DNA of 64,000 bases from Aeromonas sp. FDAARGOS 1405. Lineage in GTDB: Bacteria; Pseudomonadota; Gammaproteobacteria; Enterobacterales; Aeromonadaceae. Positions 29,928 to 44,136 of this stretch are shown piece by piece (the first letter of the stretch is position 1; the number at the start of each line of letters is the position of its first letter). Below the pieces are notes generated by a model that saw only the letters and a program-made list of their open reading frames with translations, had not been told where the DNA came from and made no database searches. The translations under genes and the position numbers were made by a program. The DNA is taken from contig NZ_CP077311.1 in assembly GCF_019048265.1 (NCBI RefSeq), positions 1,342,501 through 1,406,500 on the forward strand, read 5' to 3'.

Positions 29928-32369
29928 ATGAAGAAGAAGCTAATTTATGCAGCTGTGGTCAGCGCCCTGCTGGCCGGATGTGGTGGAGATAACAACAAGG
30001 GAGACACCACCAGCTCCCTGGACTATGCCCTGAGTGGTGGCAGTGGTCTTCGCCCGAGTGTGCTGGCCCCCCGTGCCAGCGACGGTACCCTGAAGTTTTC
30101 CACCGAGACTGCCGATCTGTCGAACCCGGTATCTGCCCTCTCCACCCTGGATGGCTGGTCAACCACCCAACCTGTCCAGCTGGTGCCGGCGACCGTGACC
30201 GGCGTCTCTGTGCCGGCACCGGCCGCCGGCGAGTATGCCTCGGCCATTGCACCCCTCTATCTGCTGGAGCTGGTGCTGGATCCGGTGACTCAGCGTCCTG
30301 TCGGAGTGAAGAACAACAAGCCTCTGACCTATGGCACCGATTTTGTGGTAAGCGATGGTGGTGGCAAACTCAATCTGGTGCCGCTCAAGCCGCTTAATCC
30401 CTCTTCCTACTACATGATCGTGGCGACCGACGCCCTCAAGGACAGCCGTGGTGTGCCACTCAAGGCCGGTGGTGATTACAGCAACTTCAAATCGACGGCT
30501 GGTGCAACCGTGCAGGAGCAGACCATCAGCAGCCTGATTGCGCTGCAGGAAGGGCTGTTCAAGGCAGCTACCGGGATCACCAGCGATCGGGTGATCTTCT
30601 CCGACTGGTTTGCCACCCAGTCCGGTGCCGATGTGCTGCTGGCAGTGAAGGGCGCTGCGGCCACCGTGTTGCAGAGCCCGACCCTGGATGCTGCATCGCT
30701 GTGGAAGCAGGACGCCAAAGGCAACACCAGTCTGCCGGGAACATATACGATTGATGCGCTCAATGGCGGGGTGCCCTTCCTGACACAGCTGGCGAACGAG
30801 CCATTCTTGCCTCAAGATGATCGGGATGCGATTGCTGCAGCTGTGGCTGCTAATGTCACATTGAACGGCGTCGCGGCGGCGACCAAGGTGTATACCGGTA
30901 CCGTCAAGCTCCCTTATTTCCTCTCTACTCCAGCGATAGCCGGTTCCTGGGACAAGGCCAAGACCCAATCCTGGCACGGCGCCATTCCCAGCCTCTATGC
31001 CATCGCCAACGCGCTGAAAGCGGGTGATAGCGAGGTGATCGGTGGGCTGGTAGGCGCCGGAGTGAATCCGGAGCTGCTGGGTGAGCTGATTGCCGATCCG
31101 AGCCGTCAGGCCGATCTGCTGAGGGAGGCGAGCAAGCTGATCGGGGTGACTCTCACCTCAGGTGGCAAGCCGCTGGATGCCGAGCGCAATATTGGCCGTT
31201 TCAACCCGCTGCCGACCCTGACCGAAGTACAATCTGTACCGCTGCGGATCTTTGCCCCCACCACTGACCTTAGCACTGTCACTGATGTGATCATCTATCA
31301 GCACGGGGTCACTTCTATCAAGGAGAACGCCTATGCGCTGGCGCTGAGCCAGATAGGTGCCGGGTTAGACCCATCAGTGAACAAGGTGGTTGCTGTCGTG
31401 GTGATCGATCACCCGCTGCACGGCGAGCGTGGCTATGCCCTGAGCGGCAGCATGGATACTGTCACCACCTCCGAGAATCCGACTCCCTACCTGAATCTGG
31501 GTTATCTGACGGTGGCGCGGGATAACCTGAAGCAGAGCGTGGCCGATCTGCTGGGTCTGCGCCTGGCTGTCGGTCTGGCTAATGCCAAGGGGCTGGGCGG
31601 TCAGTTGGGCGGTGCCGGTCTGAAAGTTCACTTCCTTGGGCACTCGCTCGGCGCCATTACCGGGGCCAATCTGCTGGCGGTGGCCAACCAGAAAATGGGT
31701 AACGCCGCTGATAGCATGTTCGAGTTTTCAACCGGTGGTCTGTCGATGCCGGGTGGCGGCATCGCCCCGTTGCTGCTCAACTCGCCGAGCTTCGGGCCGA
31801 CCATCAAGATGAGCGTGCTTACCTCGGGCAGTCCCGAGTTGAAGGCCGGGTTTGAGGCTTATGCTCCCGGTTGCCAGACGGCGGTGCCGATCTGTTTCGT
31901 GAACGAGTTCCTGCCCAGTCTGGATGCGGCCACGCAGGCGGGTGCAGCGAGCACCTTGCAGAGCTATACCTTTGCCGCCCAGTCAGTACTGGACTCTGCC
32001 GACCCGATCAATCTGGGCAGTGGCGTCGCCAAGAGCTTCCCGCTGTTCGCCACCGAAATTGTTGGCGATGGTGCGCTCAGCTTGCCGGATCAGGTGATCC
32101 CCAACAGCATCGCCTCTGCGCCGCTGGGTGGCACCGAGCCGCTGTTCCGGGTGCTGGGTTTGCAAGAGCTGAAGGGTTCCGGCGTGCTCCCGGCGGGTCA
32201 CCATGCTGCGCGCTTCCTGAAAGGGGGCCATAGCTCGCTGCTGGCCCCTGATGCGAACTTCGATCAGGTTGGTGCGGTCACTTCAGAGATCCAGACCCAG
32301 TTTGCCAGCTTCTTTATGAGTGGCGGTGCGGCGGTCAAGGTAACCGATGACACCCTGATCAAGCAGTAA
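29928..32369 (+). CDS. Lipoprotein lipase/phospholipase, Pla-1/cef family
   Basis: 813 residues. Lipoprotein signal peptide with lipobox LLAGC and lipidated C18. An alpha/beta-hydrolase core has the nucleophile motif GHSLG (S573) in LGHSLGAITGAN and a likely catalytic histidine H768 (KGGHSSLL) near the C-terminus. Size and motifs match the extracellular lipases of Aeromonas (Lip/Apl-1, about 800 aa) and the Vibrio VolA group. It probably hydrolyses triglycerides, lysophospholipids or short-chain esters at the cell surface or outside the cell. AAAGAGAA precedes the ATG. Single gene. Confidence 0.92.
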   Translation: MKKKLIYAAVVSALLAGCGGDNNKGDTTSSLDYALSGGSGLRPSVLAPRASDGTLKFSTETADLSNPVSALSTLDGWSTTQPVQLVPATVTGVSVPAPAAGEYASAIAPLYLLELVLDPVTQRPVGVKNNKPLTYGTDFVVSDGGGKLNLVPLKPLNPSSYYMIVATDALKDSRGVPLKAGGDYSNFKSTAGATVQEQTISSLIALQEGLFKAATGITSDRVIFSDWFATQSGADVLLAVKGAAATVLQSPTLDAASLWKQDAKGNTSLPGTYTIDALNGGVPFLTQLANEPFLPQDDRDAIAAAVAANVTLNGVAAATKVYTGTVKLPYFLSTPAIAGSWDKAKTQSWHGAIPSLYAIANALKAGDSEVIGGLVGAGVNPELLGELIADPSRQADLLREASKLIGVTLTSGGKPLDAERNIGRFNPLPTLTEVQSVPLRIFAPTTDLSTVTDVIIYQHGVTSIKENAYALALSQIGAGLDPSVNKVVAVVVIDHPLHGERGYALSGSMDTVTTSENPTPYLNLGYLTVARDNLKQSVADLLGLRLAVGLANAKGLGGQLGGAGLKVHFLGHSLGAITGANLLAVANQKMGNAADSMFEFSTGGLSMPGGGIAPLLLNSPSFGPTIKMSVLTSGSPELKAGFEAYAPGCQTAVPICFVNEFLPSLDAATQAGAASTLQSYTFAAQSVLDSADPINLGSGVAKSFPLFATEIVGDGALSLPDQVIPNSIASAPLGGTEPLFRVLGLQELKGSGVLPAGHHAARFLKGGHSSLLAPDANFDQVGAVTSEIQTQFASFFMSGGAAVKVTDDTLIKQ

Positions 32370-32383
32370 CTGCCTATCGCGTA

Positions 32384-32418
32384 AAAAAACGCCGCCCTTC
32401 GGGGCGGCGTTCTCGTTT
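32384..32418. terminator. Terminator after the lipase gene
   Basis: ACGCCGCCC / GGGCGGCGT stem with TTCG loop, preceded by an A run and followed by TCTCGTTT. It lies between the convergent lipase and glpG genes and can serve both. Confidence 0.9.
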
Positions 32419-32435
32419 CTGCAACTGCTGAAAAA

Positions 32436-33269
32436 TCAGGTCGGCTGGTGGTTGCGATCCAGCCAGCCTTGCAGCAGGCCGACCAGCAGACCGGTCAGGT
32501 GGGCGATGTTGGCGGTGCTGGTGCCGAGCATGTCGAAGAAGCCGAGCACCATCCAGAACAGCATAAAGCCCATCAGCGCCGGTGGCAGAGTGAGGCCGCA
32601 GGCCGGTTGCAGCTTGCTGCGCAGCCAGCAGTAGCCGAGCAGGGCATAGACCACGCCGGAGAGGCCGCCAAACAGTGGGCCGCTGGCAAAGAACTCGGCG
32701 ATATTGGGCAGGGCAGCGCCCACCAGCAGCAGGATCAGCAGCTTGCCGCTGCCGAGGCGCTGCTCGATCTGGCCCCCCAGATACCACCACCAGAGCAAGT
32801 TGAACACCAGATGGAGCACCGAGAAGTGGATCAGAGCGGGGGTGAAATAGCGCCACGCCTGCCAGTCGGTGAACTGGGCCAGCGTCGGGTGGAATGCCAG
32901 TTCATCGTAGATGGGCAGGCCGACGGCCTCGATCCCGTAGATGGCGAGACAGGCGATGATCACCACCAGCGTCAGCGGCCCTGCCTGATGGAGGAAGTCG
33001 GTGATGGGATCCGTCATCCCCTTGCTGTAGTCGATGCGGGCATCGGCGCTGCCGGATTGCCAGGAGGCCTCCATGTAGCGCGGGTGGGCCGGCTCGGCCA
33101 GAAAGCGCTTCACCTCCAGCTGGGCCTGAGCAAGGCGCTGCTCGTCCGCCAACCAGATGGTGACCCCCAGCTCGGACTGGGTCAGCTCGCAGGAGATGCC
33201 CAGGGTCGCCAGATAGTCCACCAGCGCCTGCGCCATGCGGGCGTTGTCGAGCACCAGCAGCTGGATCAT
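32436..33269 (-). CDS. glpG: Rhomboid intramembrane protease GlpG
   Basis: 277 residues (E. coli 276). N-terminal cytoplasmic domain, then six membrane helices. The catalytic dyad is S204 in GLSGV and H257 in IAHLTG, with the [18 protein letters not shown] block of E. coli. It cleaves membrane proteins within the bilayer. The ATG at 33269 overlaps the glpE stop by 4 nt (ATGA). A longer N-terminus to 33305 would lie inside glpE. Confidence 0.96.
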   Translation of the reverse strand: MIQLLVLDNARMAQALVDYLATLGISCELTQSELGVTIWLADEQRLAQAQLEVKRFLAEPAHPRYMEASWQSGSADARIDYSKGMTDPITDFLHQAGPLTLVVIIACLAIYGIEAVGLPIYDELAFHPTLAQFTDWQAWRYFTPALIHFSVLHLVFNLLWWWYLGGQIEQRLGSGKLLILLLVGAALPNIAEFFASGPLFGGLSGVVYALLGYCWLRSKLQPACGLTLPPALMGFMLFWMVLGFFDMLGTSTANIAHLTGLLVGLLQGWLDRNHQPT

Positions 33270-33589
33270 GCCTCGCCTGCCTCGATGGGAAACTCCCGGC
33301 GCCACGCCTCGAAGCCGCCATCCAGACTGTAGACCTCGTCATAACCCTGTTGCAGCAGGTATTGGGCCGCCCCCTGACTGCTGTTGCCGTGATAGCACAT
33401 CACGATGACCGGGGTATCGAAATCCACTTCGTTCATAAAGCGCACCAGGGTGCCGTTGGTGAGGTGGAAAGCGCCGACCGCGTGGGCCGCTTCAAAGGAT
33501 TGTGGGTCGCGAATATCCACCAGACGGGCTTCACCCGCGCTCAGTTTCTGGTAGGCATCATGGGCATTGATATGGGCAAACTGGTCCAT
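33266..33589 (-). CDS. glpE: Thiosulfate sulfurtransferase GlpE
   Basis: 107-residue single-domain rhodanese (E. coli 108). Active-site C65 in [12 protein letters not shown], with [21 protein letters not shown] upstream. It transfers sulfane sulfur from thiosulfate to cyanide or thioredoxin. It is in an operon with glpG, as in E. coli glpEGR, but no glpR is present. Confidence 0.96.
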   Translation of the reverse strand: MDQFAHINAHDAYQKLSAGEARLVDIRDPQSFEAAHAVGAFHLTNGTLVRFMNEVDFDTPVIVMCYHGNSSQGAAQYLLQQGYDEVYSLDGGFEAWRREFPIEAGEA

Positions 33590-33649
33590 CGGGATGTCCT
33601 GCGAATAGGTTGATTACGGGCCAGTGTACCGCAAGCTTGGGCGCAAACT

Positions 33650-33688
33650 AACCCCACAAAAGATAAGGGAGCCAGCGGCTCCCTTGTT
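33650..33688 (-). terminator. Terminator of the liv operon
   Basis: AAGGGAGCC / GGCTCCCTT (33665-33685) with a 3-nt loop. Read on the minus strand it is followed by ATCTTTTGT. It lies 27 nt after livF. Confidence 0.8.
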
Positions 33689-33711
33689 GATATGGCATGC
33701 GGGTGAGTGGG

Positions 33712-34413
<702 letters not shown>

Positions 34414-34423
34414 CTTTTTGTCC

Positions 34424-35197
34424 TTACGACTCGCCCAGATAGGCCTTGATCACTGCCGGGTTGTTGCGGATCTCATCCGGCTTGCCGTGGGCCAGCGGGG
34501 TGCCCTGGCTGACCACGAAGATGCGGTTGGAGATGCCCATTACCAGCTTCATATCGTGTTCGATCAGCAGTACCGAGACCCCGAATTCGTCCCGCAGGCT
34601 CATGATCAGCTCGTCCAGTTCGTCGGTCTCCTTCGGGTTGAGACCGGCGGCCGGTTCATCCAGCATCAGCAGCTCGGGACGGGTCGCCATGCAGCGGGCG
34701 ATCTCGAGGCGGCGCTGCTGACCGTAGGCCAGGTTGCCGGCGGCGCGGTTGGCGAGATCCTTGAGCCCCACTTTATCCAGCCAGAAGGCGGCCCGCTCCA
34801 GCCCCTCCTGCTCGGCACGGCGGAAGGCCGGGGTCTTGAACAGGCCGGCGATAAAGCTGGTGTTGAGGTGCTGGTGCTGGGCAACAAGCAGGTTCTCCAC
34901 CGCTGTCATCTCCTTGAACAGCCGCACATGCTGGAAGGTACGCACAATCCCCTTGCGGGCGATGAGGTGGCCGGGCAGCCCCTGGATCTCCTCACCCTTG
35001 TAGCGGATGGTGCCGCCGCTCGGGCAGTAGAAACCGGTCAGGCAGTTGAAGATGGTGGTCTTGCCCGCACCGTTGGGGCCGATGATGGAGATCACCTCGC
35101 CCTTGTCGATATCCAGCTTGACCCCGTTGACGGCCAGCAGGCCACCGAAGCGCATCGACAAATCAGAGACTTCCATTAACTTCTGATGAGTACTCAT
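34424..35197 (-). CDS. livG: Branched-chain amino acid ABC importer ATPase LivG
   Basis: 257 residues. Walker A GPNGAGKT (40-47), signature [13 protein letters not shown], Walker [14 protein letters not shown], and [15 protein letters not shown]. Second ATPase of the LIV-type importer. Its ATG overlaps the livM stop by 4 nt. Confidence 0.96.
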   Translation of the reverse strand: MSTHQKLMEVSDLSMRFGGLLAVNGVKLDIDKGEVISIIGPNGAGKTTIFNCLTGFYCPSGGTIRYKGEEIQGLPGHLIARKGIVRTFQHVRLFKEMTAVENLLVAQHQHLNTSFIAGLFKTPAFRRAEQEGLERAAFWLDKVGLKDLANRAAGNLAYGQQRRLEIARCMATRPELLMLDEPAAGLNPKETDELDELIMSLRDEFGVSVLLIEHDMKLVMGISNRIFVVSQGTPLAHGKPDEIRNNPAVIKAYLGES

Positions 35198-36461
35198 TTC
35201 TTCAACTCCAGATGAGGACGGGTCATCGGCAGCAATCCTTGTGGCCGCCAGATCATCATGAACACCATCAAGAGGCCGAACATCAGCATGCGGTACTCGT
35301 TGAATTCGCGGGCCAGCTCCGGCAGCACCGTCATCACGATGGCTGCCAGCACCACCCCGATCTGCGAGCCCATGCCGCCCAGCACCACAATCGCCAGCAC
35401 AATGGCCGATTCGATAAAGACGAAGGATTCCGGGCTGATAAAGCCCTGCCGCGAGGCAAAGAAGCTGCCGGCAAAGCCCGCGAAGGTGGCGCCTATGGTG
35501 AAGGCGGTCAGCTTGATGATGGTGGGGTTGAGCCCCAGCGATTTGCAGGCGATCTCATCTTCCCGCAGCGCTTCCCAGGCGCGGCCAAGGGGCATGCGCA
35601 GCAGGCGGTTGATGACGAACAGGGTCACCACCACCAGCACCAGCGCCATCAGGTAGAGGAAGATCACCTTGTGGTTGGCGTTGTAGGTAATGCCGAAGAA
35701 GTTGTGGAAGGTATCAAAGCCCCCATCCTTGACGGTGCGGTTGAATTCCAGCCCCCCCAGCGTTGGCTTGGGGATGCCGGAGATCCCGTTCGGACCGCCG
35801 GTCAGGGTGGTCATGTTGTTGAGCAGGATGCGGATGATCTCGCCAAAACCCAGAGTGACGATGGCCAGATAGTCCCCCCGCAGCCGCAGCACCGGGAAGC
35901 CGAGCAGGAAGCCGAAGGTGGCGGCCATCAGCCCGGCGATGGGCAGGCACTCCCAGAAGCTCAGTCCGAAGTAGGTGTTGAGCAGGGCATAGCTGTAGGC
36001 ACCGACCGCGTAGAAGCCGACATAGCCGAGATCGAGCAGACCGGCGAGGCCGACCACCACGTTCAGCCCCAGCCCCAGCATGATGTAAATCAGGGTGAGG
36101 GTGGCGAGATCGATGGCGCCACGAGAGGCCATAAAGGGCCAGCTCACCGCGAACAGCAGCACCAGCACTGCGGTGAGGTTATAGAGCTTGGGCGCCTCTT
36201 CCGGGCTCGGCAGCACCAGCTTGGTGAAGCCGACCGAGAAGCCGCTGATGGAGGCCTGAAACAGCTTGGCAATCTGGCCGCGCAGCATCTGGAACCAGAA
36301 AACAATGGTGGCGCCCCCCAGCAGCCAGGCCAGCGACACATCGAGGCGGCTCACCACCTGCAGGCTGGCGCCATCGGTCTCCAGCTTGAAGCCGAGCAGC
36401 CAGAAAGAGAGCACCAGCAGCACCAGGCTGGCGATACAGGCGTGGATAAATTGATGTTTCA

Positions 36462-36462
<1 letters not shown>
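35194..36462 (-). CDS. livM: Branched-chain amino acid ABC importer permease LivM
   Basis: 422 residues (E. coli 425). About ten membrane helices, with an N-terminal extension of two or three hydrophobic segments typical of enterobacterial LivM. Conserved [22 protein letters not shown] and [14 protein letters not shown] blocks. The ATG at 36462 overlaps the livH stop by one base (TGATG). An in-frame GTG codon further is less likely. Confidence 0.96.
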
Positions 36463-37388
<926 letters not shown>

Positions 37389-37453
37389 ACTGCGTTCCCT
37401 GTACTTGCCCGCAAAGAGAGGGGGGGTGAGCGTACTCACCCCCGATCGGCAGA

Positions 37454-38575
37454 TTATTTGACTTGGCTGGAAGTACCGTCAGCGTGCCACTGGAACACAC
37501 CAAATTCGAAGCCTTTCAGGTCACCGTTCGGTGCCCAGGTCAGGGGGCCCATCACGGTATCGATCGGTGCGGCCTTGATGGCGGCGGCAACGGCGGCCGG
37601 GTCATCTTCACCCGCCTTGGCGATACCGGCAGCCAGGCTCTGCACCGCGGCATAGGTGGTCCAGACGAACGGGCCGGAGGAGTCCTGACCCTTGGCCTTG
37701 AACGCTGCGACCAGCGGGGCGTTGGCAGGTACCAGATCGTATTTGTTCGGCAGGGTCACCAGCAGGCCTTCGGAAGCCGGGCCGCCGATGGCGGAGATAT
37801 CCTTGTTACCCACCCCTTCCGGGCCCATGAACTTGGCTTTCAGCCCCTTCTCGCCAGCCTGACGCAGGATCAGGCCCAGCTCAGGGTGATAGCCGCCGTA
37901 GTAGACGAAATCGACGTTCTCTTTCTGCAGCTTGGCGATCAGGGCGGAGAAGTCCTTGTCACCGGCGGTGATCCCTTCATAGGCCACCACCTTCACGCCA
38001 GCCTTGTCGAGTGCGGCTTTGACGCTGGAGGCGATACCTTCACCGTACTGCTTCTTGTCGTGGATAACGGCCACGCGCTGGGGTTTGACCTGCTCGATGA
38101 TGTACTTGGCGGCAGTCGGGCCCTGATCGCTATCCAGACCTATGGTGCGCAGGGTCAGCTGGTAACCGCGTTCGGTGATCTTGGGGTTGGTGGAGGCGGG
38201 GGTAACCATCAGGATCCCCTCGTCTTCATAGATGTCGGAGGCGGGCAGGGTGTTGTCGGAGCAGAGGTGACCGACCACGAACTTGACGCCATCATTTACC
38301 ACCTTGTTGGCGATGGCTACCGCCTGCTTGGGATCACAGGCATCGTCATAGATGACGGCTTCGATCTGCTTGCCATTGATGCCGCCAGCCTTGTTGATTT
38401 GCTCGACCGCCATCTTGCCGCCGGTGAACTGCATGTCCCCGTACTGGGCAACCGGGCCGGTGAGCGGGCCTGCGATACCTATCTTGATGGTGTCTGCCGC
38501 GTGTGCGATGGAGATCGATCCAAACAGAGCCAAAGAAACCGCTGCGCTTACTGTAATTTTGCTCAACTTATGCAT
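37454..38575 (-). CDS. livK: Branched-chain amino acid periplasmic binding protein (LivK/LivJ)
   Basis: 373 residues. Signal peptide ending AHA (about 26), then the LIV-binding fold: [20 protein letters not shown], disulfide cysteines C80 and C105 and a YGGYHPELG ligand region. It delivers Leu, Ile or Val to LivHMGF. First gene of the operon, 65 nt before livH. The symbol follows its operon position; LivJ and LivK cannot be told apart from sequence. SD AAGGGA precedes the ATG. Confidence 0.93.
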   Translation of the reverse strand: MHKLSKITVSAAVSLALFGSISIAHAADTIKIGIAGPLTGPVAQYGDMQFTGGKMAVEQINKAGGINGKQIEAVIYDDACDPKQAVAIANKVVNDGVKFVVGHLCSDNTLPASDIYEDEGILMVTPASTNPKITERGYQLTLRTIGLDSDQGPTAAKYIIEQVKPQRVAVIHDKKQYGEGIASSVKAALDKAGVKVVAYEGITAGDKDFSALIAKLQKENVDFVYYGGYHPELGLILRQAGEKGLKAKFMGPEGVGNKDISAIGGPASEGLLVTLPNKYDLVPANAPLVAAFKAKGQDSSGPFVWTTYAAVQSLAAGIAKAGEDDPAAVAAAIKAAPIDTVMGPLTWAPNGDLKGFEFGVFQWHADGTSSQVK

Positions 38576-39009
38576 TGATTCGTCCCTTAATCAGTGGATT
38601 GTTTCATTTACGAGTGCCATTCCGGATCGACATCCCGTGCATCCGGCTATAGGTATGGTTCTATCATTCCTCACGGGGCAATAACAAGCTGTTAAAGATA
38701 CTAACCAGAGGGGGTTGGGTGGGCTTATTTTGAAATAAATGACCTGTTATTTGTGTTTAATTGGAATTTAGTATCGATTCTTCGCCTTAACATCTTGGTA
38801 ACCAGAGGTGATTATGATGAAGCACAGAGGATTAGTCTGGTGATATTTTACTCTGATAGTGCTCCCATTTTGACCATTAATCGTTTGCGCAAACAGAAAT
38901 GAGCGCCTAAATTAGCCGGCATTGACAATTCCGTGGCAGAGCCCGTTAAAACCAAGCCTTTATTCGGGAAATCTGCTAATGTTCCGCCTTTGACAGTCAG
39001 GAGACAGAG
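38576..39009. other. Divergent intergenic region livK / LacI-family gene
   Basis: This 434-nt gap has no credible gene. The livK side is ordinary leader sequence; 38700-38880 is AT-rich. It contains the perfect 12-bp palindrome GTTTGCGCAAAC at 38883-38894 and a TTGACA (38922-38927) that could be the -35 box of the regulator gene. The matching -10 box is weak (GTTAAA at 38945-38950). Confidence 0.6.
38883..38894. promoter_or_regulatory. LacI-family-type palindromic operator
   Basis: GTTTGCGCAAAC is a perfect palindrome with a central CG dinucleotide, the usual form of LacI-family operators. It lies 116 nt before the LacI-family gene at 39010 and about 28 nt upstream of a TTGACA -35 box. Likely an autoregulatory site; inferred. 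Confidence 0.5.
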
Positions 39010-40014
39010 ATGGCCACTATCAAGGATGTCGCCTCGCGCGCAGGCGTATCCATCTCCACCGTCTCACATGTGCTCAACCACACTCGGCGGGTCAGCGAAG
39101 ACGCGACCCAGAAAGTGATTGAGGCGGTGGCAGAACTCAACTACGCGCCCAACTCGGTAGCGCGCAGTCTTAAGATAAATTCGACCAAGACCATTGGCAT
39201 GCTGGTGACCACCAGCGTAAACCCCTTCTTCGCGGAAGTGGTGCAAGGGGTTGAAGCGTACTGCTTCGAACAGGGCTACAGCCTGATCCTCTGCAACACC
39301 GAAAACCAGCCGCCTCGCCAACAGCATTACCTGAGAATGCTGATGGAAAAACGGGTGGATGGTCTGCTGGTATTGGGGACCGATATCGACACTCCGTTGC
39401 GCGACATGCTGCGCATCCACAAGAACGTGCCGCAGGTGGTACTGGATTGGGGGACGGAGTGCGATTTCGCCAACGTGATCAACGACAACGCCCGCATCGG
39501 CGCCCGCATGGCCGTTCGCCATCTGCTGGAGCTGGGGCACCGCGACATCGTCTGCATCACTGGCCAGCTCTCCAAGCCGACCACTCAGCAGCGACTGGAC
39601 GGGGTACGTGATGCGCTGGGCGAGCACGGTCTGACCCTCAAAGATGAACAGGTCTTCGAAGGGGACTACGAGAGCCAGAGCGGCTTCGATGCCATGCAGC
39701 GCATCCTGGCCCTGCAGCCTCGTCCGACCGCGGTCTTTGCCTTCGACGATCCCATGGCGATCGGCGCGATTTGCGCTGCTTGGGAAGCGGGAGTCAAGGT
39801 GCCGGACGATATCTCCATCATCGGCTACGACGATGTGGAGATGGCGCGCTTCTCCAGCCCGCCGCTGACCACCATCCGTCACCCGAAGGCCGAACTGGGC
39901 CAGCTGGCGGTGAAGCATCTGGTCAGCCGGATCCGCAACAAGGAGCTGGAAGTGGAATCGATGACGGTACAGCCCGAGCTGATCGTCCGTCGCTCGGTCA
40001 AACCGTTGCGTTAA
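39010..40014 (+). CDS. LacI-family transcriptional regulator (RbsR/PurR-like)
   Basis: 334 residues. N-terminal helix-turn-helix TIKDVASRAGVSISTVSHVLN and a hinge YAPNSVARSLKINSTKTIGM, then a periplasmic-binding-like effector domain (VDGLLVLGTD, CITGQLSKPT, SIIGYDDVEMARFSSPPLTT). It resembles E. coli RbsR somewhat more than PurR (NPFFAEVVQGVE, SLILCNTE). No ribose or purine transport genes adjoin it, so the ligand is unknown. It converges on the alpha-glucoside genes, and a role there is only possible. GGAGACAGAG precedes the ATG. Confidence 0.88.
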   Translation: MATIKDVASRAGVSISTVSHVLNHTRRVSEDATQKVIEAVAELNYAPNSVARSLKINSTKTIGMLVTTSVNPFFAEVVQGVEAYCFEQGYSLILCNTENQPPRQQHYLRMLMEKRVDGLLVLGTDIDTPLRDMLRIHKNVPQVVLDWGTECDFANVINDNARIGARMAVRHLLELGHRDIVCITGQLSKPTTQQRLDGVRDALGEHGLTLKDEQVFEGDYESQSGFDAMQRILALQPRPTAVFAFDDPMAIGAICAAWEAGVKVPDDISIIGYDDVEMARFSSPPLTTIRHPKAELGQLAVKHLVSRIRNKELEVESMTVQPELIVRRSVKPLR

Positions 40015-40035
40015 TCCGCGCCCGTTGCCAACACG

Positions 40036-40066
40036 AAAAACCCCCTCTGTCACGAGGGGGTTTTTG
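40036..40066. terminator. Terminator between LacI-family gene and GH4 gene
   Basis: AAAAACCCCCTC / GAGGGGGTTTTT stem with 6-nt loop. A and T flanks allow use from both sides; it lies between convergent genes. Confidence 0.94.
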
Positions 40067-40078
40067 TTTATGGGCGGT

Positions 40079-42990
<2,912 letters not shown>

Positions 42991-43114
42991 ATATTGTCCC
43001 TTGGTTGAAATAGCTAATCGAATCCTTGCCGGTGTTGCCTGATGCAAATTAGCAACGATAAAAAGAGACCTCATGAAATATCTTGGAATAATGTGATCTG
43101 ACGCATGCAGTTAT

Positions 43115-43132
43115 TTAGACAAAGATGTCTAA
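43115..43132. promoter_or_regulatory. Candidate operator in the aglA / GntR divergent promoter
   Basis: TTAGACA-AAGA-TGTCTAA is an 18-nt dyad with perfect 7-bp arms. It lies between the divergent PTS and regulator genes. HutC-type GntR regulators such as TreR and NagR bind GTCTAGAC-like dyads made of the same half-site. AGATGTCTA recurs at 43261-43269, right before the regulator start. Confidence 0.5.
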
Positions 43133-43272
43133 CTTTTGCGATATTGTTGTACCTCTTGGTTTTGTGATGTTCTTGCAGCTTTAGTTTAAATTTAAGTTAT
43201 TGTTTTTATGCAATTTATCCACTTGCTTAAGAATAAGATGGTTGGCGTTGTGACCACAGGAGATGTCTAGCA

Positions 43273-43980
43273 GTGATCTATAAATCGGTGGCTGATCGAC
43301 TCAGGATCAGGGTAAACGGTGCCGAGTGTCGGGTGGGAGATGTGTTGCCGGGCGAAAAAGCGCTGGCAGAACAGTATGGCGTCTCCCGCATGACCATCCG
43401 CAGAGCGGTAGATATGTTGATCGAGTGGGGATTGGTCGAGCGGCGCCACGGCAGCGGCACCTATGTGACGAAAAAGGATGTTCAGCATGAGACCAAAGGT
43501 CTGAGCGGGTTTACCGAACTGATGCGCGAGCAGGGGCGCACATTGACCAGCCAGGTACTGGAGTTTCGTACCATGCCCGCGCCACCGGCCATCGCCAGTC
43601 AGCTGAGGGTTAAGGTGAATGAACCCGTCTATTACTCAAGCCGGATCCGCTCGGTGGATGGTCGGGCTCTGCTGCTGGAAGAGAGCTATATGCCGGTCAG
43701 ACTGTTTCGCAATCTGTCGGTCGCCCATCTGGAAGGGTCCAAATTCGACTACATCGAACGGGAGTGCGGCATCGCGATTGCGGGCAACTATGAGTGCTTC
43801 AGTGCCGTGCTGGCGGATCGGGTTACTGCCGAGCAGCTCCATATCGAGCAGGGAGCCCCTATCCTGCGGCTCACCTCACTCTCATACAGCGAGAGCGGAG
43901 AGTTCCTCAACTACTCCATCATGTTCCGTAATGCCAACGACTATCACGTTGACTACCACCTCCACCGTGCCCGCGGCTAG
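43273..43980 (+). CDS. GntR/HutC-family transcriptional regulator
   Basis: 235 residues from a GTG start (AGGAG about 10 nt upstream). Winged-helix domain (about 1-70) with LPGEKALAEQYGVSRMTIRRAVDML and HGSGTYV, then a UTRA effector domain (about 90-230) with VDGRALLLEESYMP and YSIMFRNANDYHVDYHLHR. It is transcribed away from aglA-aglB and most likely represses them in the absence of a phosphorylated sugar. Effector inferred from context. Confidence 0.92.
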   Translation: MIYKSVADRLRIRVNGAECRVGDVLPGEKALAEQYGVSRMTIRRAVDMLIEWGLVERRHGSGTYVTKKDVQHETKGLSGFTELMREQGRTLTSQVLEFRTMPAPPAIASQLRVKVNEPVYYSSRIRSVDGRALLLEESYMPVRLFRNLSVAHLEGSKFDYIERECGIAIAGNYECFSAVLADRVTAEQLHIEQGAPILRLTSLSYSESGEFLNYSIMFRNANDYHVDYHLHRARG

Positions 43981-44136
43981 TTCCTGGCTGGTGAGGCGGC
44001 GTGTCGTTGAAAGAGGGGAGAGCCTGCGAGGGAGGCATTGGCCATAACTCCTCCCTCGGCCCATGCAGATCAAAATAATCAACTCAAATGTTAGTTATCC
44101 TTGCTGCCGGATCCGGATGTAGGCAGTGGGGGATGC

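Noticed and set aside
43081..43110. CRP site in the aglA promoter
   Set aside because: TGTGATCTGACGCATGC has only one good half-site, too weak to annotate.
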